Positions 1-5,040 of a DNA stretch of 6,422 bases are shown here, one piece after another. Position numbers and translations under genes: made by a program. Within the stretch, counting starts at the first letter, position 1, and every line of letters begins with the position of its first letter. The notes beneath the pieces are model-generated. The model made no database searches, had not been told where the DNA came from, and saw only the letters and a list, made by a program, of their open reading frames with translations. Source of the DNA: Gemmobacter sp. (GTDB taxonomy: Bacteria > Pseudomonadota > Alphaproteobacteria > Rhodobacterales > Rhodobacteraceae). The DNA lies in the NCBI GenBank assembly GCA_003509785.1, contig DOMY01000302.1, positions 9,643 through 16,064 of the forward strand, given 5' to 3'.

Positions 1-664
1 CCTCGCCCCAGGGGCGCCCCTCTGCCGCCACCCAGGCGCCAAAGCCGGGGGCCGCGATCGTGGCGCCATTGCTGTCGATCCGGTCGGTTGCCGGATCGAA
101 GACGAAATCATATTCGCTGGATTTTCCGGCCCCGATCAGCTCCAACCCGGTCACTTCGGCCCAGGTGGCCAGCCCGATCAGCAGGCTGGGCTGATCGCCA
201 TCCACCGGCGAGACCACGCAGCCCCGCTCTGCCGCCATGCGGGCCAGGATCGGGCCCACCACGCTGTCGGTTTCCTTGGTGACCATGACCACATGCTTGC
301 CCGCCGCGATGGCAAGCCTTGCATGGCGGGCGCCGGCCTCGGGGTTGCCCGTCGCCTCCAGCATCACGTCGAACGGCAGATCGGCCACCAGCGCCAGATC
401 CCCCGCCGCCACCGCCTTGCCCGCCTGCCAGGCGGCATGGGCGGCGGCGGCATCGTCACAGCGGGCGATCCTGTCGGGATCAACGCCCACCGACAGCAGC
501 GCCTGTGCCGCAATCGCCGCATCCCGGTCTACTGCCACGCGGCAGCGCAGGCCTTTCACATGCCGGGCCTGCGCCAGGAAGCTGCGCCCGAAACCGCCGG
601 TGCCGATGATGGCACATTCAACCAGCCGGGTGTCGCGCCCGGTGAAGTGGTTCAGATAGTTCAT
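1..664 (-). CDS. Predicted NAD(P)-dependent oxidoreductase, homoserine-dehydrogenase-like/SAF family (partial, C-terminus missing)
   Basis: The frame is open from the ATG at 664-662 to the left edge, giving 221 residues with no stop, so the 3' end lies outside the window. The N-terminus is a Rossmann fold: strand VECAIIGTGGFG with GxGxxG at residues 21-26, then an acidic VAVDRD end of beta-2 near 44-48 that suggests NAD rather than NADP. Further family-like segments are LEATGNPEAG (102-111), GKHVVMVTKETD (122-133) and SPVDGDQPSLL (152-162). This pattern fits the predicted homoserine dehydrogenases that carry a C-terminal SAF domain (COG4091), normally about twice this length; the SAF part would be beyond the edge. 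The role is inferred: cytoplasmic oxidation of a hydroxyl on the imported acid or an intermediate. A GGAGA Shine-Dalgarno lies about 6 nt before the ATG, and only 12 nt separate it from the tctA stop, so it is the next gene of the same operon. True homoserine dehydrogenase for amino-acid synthesis is unlikely in this context. Family assignment is fairly sure; the substrate is unknown. Confidence 0.85.
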   Translation of the reverse strand, partial: MNYLNHFTGRDTRLVECAIIGTGGFGRSFLAQARHVKGLRCRVAVDRDAAIAAQALLSVGVDPDRIARCDDAAAAHAAWQAGKAVAAGDLALVADLPFDVMLEATGNPEAGARHARLAIAAGKHVVMVTKETDSVVGPILARMAAERGCVVSPVDGDQPSLLIGLATWAEVTGLELIGAGKSSEYDFVFDPATDRIDSNGATIAAPGFGAWVAAEGRPWGE

Positions 665-676
665 GAATGTCTCCGA

Positions 677-2182
677 TCACTCGACCGTGGCAGGGCGGCG
701 CAGACGCGCGCCCAGTTGCAGAAGTTTGGGCACGATCAGCAGGGCAAGCCCCACAACCATGATCGAGCTGACCAGCGGGTTGGCAAAGAAGATCCCCAAA
801 GATCCGTCAGACAGCAGCATCGACTGATGGAACGCGTTTTCCGCCTTGTGACCCAGCACCATGGCCAGAACCAGCGGCGCCAGCGGGTAATCCAGCTTGT
901 TGAACAGATAGCCCACCAGGCCGAACAGCAGCACCAGCCACAGATCGAAGGTCGAGCTGCCGACGGTATAGGCGCCGACAAAGCAGATCGCCACGATCAT
1001 CGGGCCGATGATGGCAAAGGGGATGCGCAGCATGGCGGCGAACAGCGGCACGGTGGCCAGCACCAGGATCACGCCGACGATGTTCGAGATATACATGCTG
1101 GCGATCAGGCCCCAGACGAAGTCGGGCTTGGTGGCGAACAGCATCGGGCCGGGGGTCAGGCCCCAGATCATCAGCCCGCCCATCATCACCGCCGCCGTGG
1201 CCGAAGACGGCACACCCAGGGCCAGCATCGGCAGCATGGCACAGGTGCCCGCGCTGTGATCGGCGGTTTCGGGGGCCACGATGCCTTCGGGGCGGCCGGT
1301 GCCGAAGGCCGCACCCTTGCGCGAGGCCTGACGGGCGATGCCATAGCTCATGAACGAGGCGGCGGTGGGGCCACCGGGGGTGATGCCCATCCAGATGCCG
1401 ATCAGACCCGAGCGCAATGTGGTGGCCCAGTAGCGCGGCAGTTCGGCGATGGTGCGGAACACGTCGCGCAGATGGATGCGCGAGGCGACGCCGCGGAAGC
1501 GCAGGCCTTCCTGCACGGTGGCCAGCAGTTCACCGATGCCGAACAGACCGATCACCACCACCAGGAAGCTGATGCCGCCCAGCAATTCGCTGAAGCCATA
1601 GGTCAGGCGGATCTCGCCGGTCACGGTATCCATGCCCACCGAGGCCAGCAGCAGGCCCACTGTCAGCGACACCATGGTTTTGGCCGGAGAGGCGCTGCCC
1701 ATGCCGATGAAGGCGGCAAAGGCCAGGAAATACACGGCGAAATATTCCGGCGCCCCGAAGCGCAGCGCGAAATTCGAAGCCCAGCCGGCCAGCAGGGTGA
1801 TGACGATCACCCCCATCAGCGCGCCGATGCCCGCCGACATGAAGGCCAGTGTCAGCGCCCGGGTCGATTGCCCCGATTGCGCCATCGGATAGCCGTCGAA
1901 TGTGGTGGCCACCGAACTCGGCTCGCCGGGGATGTTGAACAGGATCGAGGTCGTCGACCCACCGAACAGCGCCCCCCAATACATCGACGACAGCAGGATG
2001 ATGGCCGAAGTCGGGTCCAGCGTGAAGGTCAGCGGGATCAGCAGCGAAACGCCATTGGGTGCCCCGAGGCCCGGCAGCACGCCCACCACCAGCCCCATCA
2101 GCACACCACAGACCATCAGCATCAGGTGCATCGGCGTGATGGCGATGCCGAAGCCGGTCATCAGCAGATCAAAATTTCCCAT
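677..2182 (-). CDS. tctA: Tripartite tricarboxylate transporter large permease TctA
   Basis: This is the large integral inner-membrane subunit of a TTT-family secondary transporter, which with TctB moves a carboxylate delivered by periplasmic TctC. The 501 residues match the usual TctA length of about 500. The protein is strongly hydrophobic throughout, with roughly ten or more membrane segments. The two inverted-repeat signatures are visible: VGVLPGLG at residues 33-40 and MGITPGGPTAASF at 265-277. Other typical pieces are WGALFGGSTTSILFNIPGEP (69-88), a charged cytoplasmic loop near 226-250, EGIVAPETADHSAG (299-312), LALGVPSSATAA (320-331) and GLTPGPMLF (341-349). The second motif has GGP where many homologues have GAG, which may reflect ligand choice. 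The start is supported by an AGGAG ribosome site that overlaps the tctB stop and sits 8 nt before the ATG. The 12-nt gap to tctB implies co-translation. Substrate cannot be assigned by sequence; family members carry citrate, tartrate, terephthalate and other acids. Confidence 0.96.
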   Translation of the reverse strand: MGNFDLLMTGFGIAITPMHLMLMVCGVLMGLVVGVLPGLGAPNGVSLLIPLTFTLDPTSAIILLSSMYWGALFGGSTTSILFNIPGEPSSVATTFDGYPMAQSGQSTRALTLAFMSAGIGALMGVIVITLLAGWASNFALRFGAPEYFAVYFLAFAAFIGMGSASPAKTMVSLTVGLLLASVGMDTVTGEIRLTYGFSELLGGISFLVVVIGLFGIGELLATVQEGLRFRGVASRIHLRDVFRTIAELPRYWATTLRSGLIGIWMGITPGGPTAASFMSYGIARQASRKGAAFGTGRPEGIVAPETADHSAGTCAMLPMLALGVPSSATAAVMMGGLMIWGLTPGPMLFATKPDFVWGLIASMYISNIVGVILVLATVPLFAAMLRIPFAIIGPMIVAICFVGAYTVGSSTFDLWLVLLFGLVGYLFNKLDYPLAPLVLAMVLGHKAENAFHQSMLLSDGSLGIFFANPLVSSIMVVGLALLIVPKLLQLGARLRRPATVE

Positions 2183-2194
2183 GGGTCCGGCTCC

Positions 2195-2686
2195 TCAGTA
2201 GATGCCCAGAAGCGGCTCGATCGGCCCCTTCAGCAGCGGGATGCGGAAAAGCGTCTCGAAGATCAGATAGAGCGCCACCGAAAAGCCCAGGCCGATGCCC
2301 AGCGAGACCGGCAGCCGGTATCCGCCCTGACGCCAGGCGCTCCAGGTGATGTAACCTGCGGTGCCGACATAGATGCCCAGCATCAGCGTGGCGGCGACGA
2401 AGATCAGCAGCGCGGCCGAGAATTTGCAGATCCGCATCAGCTGTTCGCGCGGCAGGAACGGTTCTTCCTCCGCAGTGGCGGCACGATATGCGACAAAGGC
2501 GCGGATCAGGTTCCACAGGCTGGCACCGATCAGCAACAGCCCCACATAGAACGGAAAATACCCGGCCTGCGGGCCATGATCTTCCCAGCCGAAGCCCAGC
2601 TCGGCGGCGCCGTAAATGGCGATCAATCCCAGAATGCCGGTCGCGGCTGCGGTTGCAGCCTCGGCATGAAAACGTCTGACGGTCAT
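2195..2686 (-). CDS. tctB: Tripartite tricarboxylate transporter small permease TctB
   Basis: This is the small inner-membrane subunit of the TTT transporter. Its 163 residues are the normal size for TctB. Four hydrophobic segments can be seen at about residues 10-30, 43-64, 88-107 and 127-147, separated after the second by a charged loop that contains EEEPFLPREQ (73-82). The GPQAGYFPFYVGLLL stretch (38-52) corresponds to the conserved G-P-x-x-FP region at the start of TctB helix 2. The ATG at 2686-2684 is preceded by a very purine-rich GGGGGAGG whose last G is only 2 nt from the start codon, an unusually short spacing, so ribosomes may use the upstream part of this tract. The gene lies between tctC (96-nt gap containing a strong hairpin) and tctA (12-nt gap). 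Identification rests on the membrane pattern, length, the FP motif and the flanking TctC and TctA, because TctB sequences are poorly conserved. Confidence 0.93.
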   Translation of the reverse strand: MTVRRFHAEAATAAATGILGLIAIYGAAELGFGWEDHGPQAGYFPFYVGLLLIGASLWNLIRAFVAYRAATAEEEPFLPREQLMRICKFSAALLIFVAATLMLGIYVGTAGYITWSAWRQGGYRLPVSLGIGLGFSVALYLIFETLFRIPLLKGPIEPLLGIY

Positions 2687-2705
2687 AGCCTCCCCCTTTC
2701 AGCCC

Positions 2706-2726
2706 GCGGTTGCCGCAGCGGTTGCC
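2706..2726. repeat. 9-bp tandem direct repeat in the tctC-tctB gap
   Basis: The sequence GCGGTTGCC occurs at 2706-2714 and again at 2718-2726, separated by GCA (period 12). Next to it, 2728-2740 forms a short GC palindrome (5-bp arms GCGCC/GGCGC, 3-nt loop). On the minus-strand mRNA these lie between the UUCG hairpin and the tctB ribosome site. The function is unknown, and chance in a GC-rich spacer is possible. Confidence 0.35.
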
Positions 2727-2741
2727 CGCGCCGCCGGCGCA

Positions 2742-2769
2742 TGGTTCCCGGGCCGAAGCCCGGAAACCA
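2742..2769 (-). promoter_or_regulatory. Intercistronic hairpin with cUUCGg tetraloop between tctC and tctB
   Basis: In the minus-strand transcript, 2769-2758 pairs with 2753-2742 to make a 12-bp stem (one U·G wobble), closed by the four-base loop UUCG on a C-G pair. This is the exceptionally stable cUUCGg tetraloop. It begins 13 nt after the tctC stop. No T tract follows (the next bases are ATGCGCC), so it is not a standard intrinsic terminator. The position, directly 3' of the binding-protein gene and before the membrane-subunit genes, fits a 3' stability element that would leave tctC mRNA in excess over tctBA, as seen with intercistronic structures in other binding-protein operons. The structure is seen directly in the sequence; the role is inferred. 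Confidence 0.75.
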
Positions 2770-2782
2770 AGTTCCTGTCCGG

Positions 2783-3775
2783 TTACTTTGCAGACCAGCC
2801 TTCGGCCTCGAACACCTTGACGGTATCGCCCTCGCTCTTGGCGATGAAGCTGGCCAGCGCATCCCCCGTCAGGAAGGCGGCACTTTGCGAGGTCTTGGTC
2901 AGGTAATCCTGCCATTCCTGGCTTTCGGAGACCTTCTGCAGAGCGGCTTCGTAATAGGCCAGCACTTCGGGCGGGGTGCCAGCCGGCAGCCAGACGGTAC
3001 GCGGCATCTGATAGCTTTCGATGTCCAGCCCCTGTTCCTTGCAGGTCGGGATATCATGCCAGCCCATCTCGCCCTGGATCGGCGCGCTTTCGGCCATGCG
3101 CTGCGGCGCAAACACGCAGAGCGGGCGGATGGCACCGGCCTGCCACTGGCCCAGGTTTTCGTTCGGGTTGTTCACATTGGCGGCCACATGCCCGCCTGCC
3201 AGCTGCACACCCACTTCGCCGCCGCCGTTGAAGGGCACATATTTGAACTCGGCCCCGGTGGTCTGTTCGATCAGCGCCACCAGCGTCTCGTCGGTGTCCT
3301 TCGACTGGCTGCCGCCGAAGACGATGGTGCCCGGCGCGGCCTTCGCCGCCTCGATCATGTCCATCGCGGTCTGATAGGGCGAATCCGCCTTGACCCAGAT
3401 CAGGAATTCATCAAGCGCCAGCGCGGCCACCGGCTGCAGATCCTTGGCCTCGTAGGCCAGCTTTGCCACATGCGGCAGCAGATAGACGTTATTGGTGCCG
3501 AAGATCAGCTTGTGGGGGTTTTCGGCATTCTGCTTGGCATAAAGAAATGCCTCGGCGCCCGAACCGCCGCCCTTGTTCAGCACGACGATCGGCTGTTCGA
3601 TCACATCGCCCCGGGTGATCGCCGCCTGAATGGTGCGGGCAAAGTTGTCGGTGCCGCCACCTGCACCCGATGCCACGATGAATTCCAGCGGACGTTCCGG
3701 CGCCCATTCGGCAAAGGCCGGTGCGGCCAGAAGCACGGCGGTTGCGGCCAGCAGGCCTGTCTTGATGTTCGTCAT
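2783..3775 (-). CDS. tctC: Tripartite tricarboxylate transporter periplasmic binding protein TctC
   Basis: This is the solute-binding receptor of the TTT system, secreted to the periplasm to capture a carboxylate and pass it to TctA/TctB. The chosen ATG (3775-3773) gives 330 residues, typical of TctC. It follows GGAGG with 8-nt spacing and starts directly with a Sec signal peptide: MTNIK, a hydrophobic core GLLAATAVLLAAPA, and an AFA cleavage site after residue 22. A frame extension upstream to 3859 would add 28 residues, place the ribosome site inside the gene, bury the signal peptide and overlap pdxA, so I reject it. Family features are FIVASGAGGGTDNFAR (32-47), the first ligand loop; VVLNKGGGSGAEAF (64-77); the hinge and second-domain segment YVPFNGGGEVGVQLAGGHV (179-197); and WLPAGTPPEVL (262-272). 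The GGGTD loop replaces the commoner GGxxD loop. It is co-oriented with pdxA 58 nt upstream. The ligand is unknown but probably a hydroxy- or sugar acid, given the neighbouring enzymes. Confidence 0.95.
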   Translation of the reverse strand: MTNIKTGLLAATAVLLAAPAFAEWAPERPLEFIVASGAGGGTDNFARTIQAAITRGDVIEQPIVVLNKGGGSGAEAFLYAKQNAENPHKLIFGTNNVYLLPHVAKLAYEAKDLQPVAALALDEFLIWVKADSPYQTAMDMIEAAKAAPGTIVFGGSQSKDTDETLVALIEQTTGAEFKYVPFNGGGEVGVQLAGGHVAANVNNPNENLGQWQAGAIRPLCVFAPQRMAESAPIQGEMGWHDIPTCKEQGLDIESYQMPRTVWLPAGTPPEVLAYYEAALQKVSESQEWQDYLTKTSQSAAFLTGDALASFIAKSEGDTVKVFEAEGWSAK

Positions 3776-3790
3776 GGTCTTTCCTCCCAT

Positions 3791-3812
3791 AAAACCCGGC
3801 TCTCCCAGCCGG
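3791..3812 (-). terminator. Possible attenuator or weak terminator hairpin between pdxA and tctC
   Basis: In the minus-strand transcript, CCGGCT (3812-3807), loop GGGAG, and AGCCGG (3801-3796) form a perfect 6-bp stem, followed by G or GG and then four T (3794-3791). This resembles a short Rho-independent terminator, but the T run is brief and lies just before the tctC ribosome site. Partial termination, or a stem protecting the 3' end of pdxA mRNA, is more likely than a full stop because the downstream genes have no obvious promoter of their own. Confidence 0.45.
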
Positions 3813-3833
3813 AAATGTTGGTCCGGTGGTGGC

Positions 3834-4895
3834 CTATTCGGCCACCATCGCTGTTGCATCGACGCCTTCGGTGGCCCAGCCCGCCGAAAGAACGCCGCTT
3901 GCCGCCACTGGCGGATTCAGTTTCGCAAGCGCTGCGCCCAGCTTGGCTGCAGCAAGGGTGGCACCCAGATCGGCCTTGCCCTGCCCTGCGATATCAAAGG
4001 CGGTGCCATGCGCCGGGGTGACGATGGGAAAGCCGTAGCCCGCGATCAGCGTCACGCCCCGGTCAAAGCCCATCAGCTTCATCGCGATCTGGCCCTGATC
4101 GTGATACATGGTCAGCACCGCGTCGAATTCGCCGCGGATCGCCCGCACGAAGACGGTATCCGACGGGATCGGCCCCTTGACGGCCAGCCCCTGCGCCGCC
4201 GCCGCCGCAACCGCCGGGGCGATGATGTCATCATCCTCGTCCCCGAAGTTGCGACCGTCGCCGGCATGGGGGTTCAGCGCCGCGACGCCGATCCGCGCGC
4301 CGGGTTTGCCCGCCCCCGCCATCACCTCGGCGGTTAGCTGGATGCTGGCCAGGATACGCTCCACACTCAGCGTCGCCGCCACATCGCGCAGCGGGATATG
4401 CGAGGTGACGCGGGCGTTCCACACTTCTTCCAGCACGTTGAATTCGCGGCCACTGCGCGTGGCATCCAGCACCGCATCAATGAAGCCGATCTCGTCGACA
4501 TAGGCCGGGCGCGACAGGCGCATGGAATGTTTGTTGAACGGGGTGAACATCACCGCATCCGCCAGCCCGGCCTTGGCCAGACGCAGCACCGCGGCAAAAT
4601 TCTGCAGCGAGGCGCCGCCCGCCTCGGGGCTGGAGTTGCCGAGCGTGATGGCATCCACCGGGCAATTGCCCAGATCCACCAGCACCTTGCCCGCAGGCAG
4701 CGGCTTAGCCAGATCTGAGGCGGCCAACCGGGGCAGATCCAGCGTGACGCCTGCATGGCGTGCGCCCATATCCAGCACGCGGGCATCGCCCACCACGATG
4801 AAATCCTGATCCTGCATATCGGCGGATGCCAGCAGTTTGGCGGCAAGTTCGGGGCCGACGCCGCCCGCATCTCCGATGGCGAGTGCAATGCGCAT
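3834..4895 (-). CDS. pdxA: PdxA-family 4-phospho-hydroxyacid dehydrogenase (PdxA2-like)
   Basis: PdxA enzymes are metal-dependent NAD(P) dehydrogenases that oxidise the 3-hydroxyl of 4-phosphohydroxy-L-threonine, with decarboxylation. PdxA2 paralogues act the same way on 4-phospho-D-threonate or -erythronate and release dihydroxyacetone phosphate. The 353 residues contain the family motifs in order: GDAGGVGPE (8-16), VMFTPFNK (115-122), TSHIPLRDV (164-172), ALNPHAGDG (206-214), GPIPSDTVF (241-249), YHDQG (264-268) and AHGTAFDIAGQGKAD (295-309). His166, His210 and His265 lie almost exactly where the three metal ligands of E. coli PdxA (166, 211, 266) are. Lys122 and Asp246 fall in substrate-contact motifs. 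The stretch GFPIVTPAHGTA lacks the Arg of the usual IRTSxxHGTA, which indicates a PdxA2 subgroup rather than the vitamin B6 enzyme. The context (transporter, kinase, oxidoreductase; no ksgA or surA) also argues for catabolism. The ATG has GGAGG 10 nt upstream and lies just below a palindromic operator. The family is certain; the substrate is inferred. Confidence 0.93.
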   Translation of the reverse strand: MRIALAIGDAGGVGPELAAKLLASADMQDQDFIVVGDARVLDMGARHAGVTLDLPRLAASDLAKPLPAGKVLVDLGNCPVDAITLGNSSPEAGGASLQNFAAVLRLAKAGLADAVMFTPFNKHSMRLSRPAYVDEIGFIDAVLDATRSGREFNVLEEVWNARVTSHIPLRDVAATLSVERILASIQLTAEVMAGAGKPGARIGVAALNPHAGDGRNFGDEDDDIIAPAVAAAAAQGLAVKGPIPSDTVFVRAIRGEFDAVLTMYHDQGQIAMKLMGFDRGVTLIAGYGFPIVTPAHGTAFDIAGQGKADLGATLAAAKLGAALAKLNPPVAASGVLSAGWATEGVDATAMVAE

Positions 4896-4904
4896 GAGTG
4901 CGAA

Positions 4905-4910
4905 TCCTCC
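4905..4910 (-). promoter_or_regulatory. Ribosome binding site of the pdxA-like gene
   Basis: GGAGGA on the minus strand, with GGAGG ending 10 nt before the ATG at 4895. The spacing is slightly long. An ATG that overlaps this site (4914-4912) opens a different frame with no family resemblance, which supports 4895 as the real start. If the promoter below is used, the predicted leader is only about 16 nt, so this site would lie at the very 5' end of the mRNA. Confidence 0.6.
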
Positions 4911-4917
4911 ATTTAGA

Positions 4918-4933
4918 ATTCTGTATACAGAAT
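4918..4933. promoter_or_regulatory. Perfect 16-bp palindromic operator, GntR (FadR/FCD) type
   Basis: ATTCTGTATACAGAAT is a perfect inverted repeat centred between 4925 and 4926, about 30 nt upstream of the pdxA start. Its core TGTATACA matches the t-GTa-tAC-a half-site pattern known for FadR/FCD-type GntR regulators, which commonly control organic-acid and sugar-acid operons. An overlapping 8-bp palindrome AGAATTCT lies at 4915-4922. Its overlap with the -10 element suggests repression relieved by the substrate or an intermediate. No regulator gene lies in this window; it may be beyond either edge. Confidence 0.7.
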
Positions 4934-4946
4934 ATCGAAGTGTCCA
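4918..4946 (-). promoter_or_regulatory. Putative sigma70-type promoter for pdxA-tctCBA-oxidoreductase
   Basis: On the minus strand, TGGACA (4946-4941; five of six match TTGACA), a 17-nt spacer, then CAGAAT (4923-4918; four of six match TATAAT). This predicts transcription starting near 4911-4912 and a very short leader before the ATG at 4895. The region is locally AT-rich within an otherwise GC-rich window. The -10 and part of the spacer coincide with the palindrome described separately, so a bound regulator would block polymerase. It is a visual match only; no start site is known. Confidence 0.5.
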
Positions 4947-5008
4947 GAGTTTTCTGCCCCGGCCCTGACGGGCGCGGGCGATCCTGATCCGCCTCGACGG
5001 TGAGAAGT

Positions 5009-5033
5009 TGCGGCGCAGATCCTCCGCGCCGCA
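5009..5033 (-). terminator. GC-rich hairpin just after the kinase stop codon, possible terminator
   Basis: In the minus-strand transcript, TGCGGCGC (5033-5026) pairs perfectly with GCGCCGCA (5016-5009). Three more inner pairs (one G·U) leave a GGA triloop, so the stem can reach 11 bp. It starts 7 nt after the kinase stop. Only the weakly T-rich ACTTCTC follows, with no true T tract, so it may end the kinase mRNA inefficiently or protect its 3' end. It separates the kinase from the promoter of the next unit. Confidence 0.5.
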
Positions 5034-5040
5034 GCGATGT

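Noticed and set aside
2169..2915. A 248-codon minus-strand frame overlapping tctB and the end of tctC
   Set aside because: It is an out-of-frame shadow that crosses the intergenic hairpin. The tctB and tctC frames have the membrane segments, signal peptide and motifs; this one has none.
3776..3859. N-terminal extension of TctC by 28 residues
   Set aside because: It would overlap the pdxA coding region, include the GGAGG ribosome site in the coding sequence, and bury the signal peptide. The ATG at 3775 fits all three.
293..4021. A 1242-codon plus-strand open frame running antisense to pdxA's end, tctC, tctB, tctA and part of the oxidoreductase gene
   Set aside because: Its product is a low-complexity Arg/Gln/His/Asp/Gly-rich chain with no domain. 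It crosses the intergenic gaps and lies opposite genes with clear family motifs. Long stop-free antisense frames are expected from GC-rich codon use.
4941..4955. Short inverted repeat CAGA/TCTG near the promoter -35 as a second operator
   Set aside because: The arms are only 4 bp with a 4-nt loop, which is easily expected by chance.
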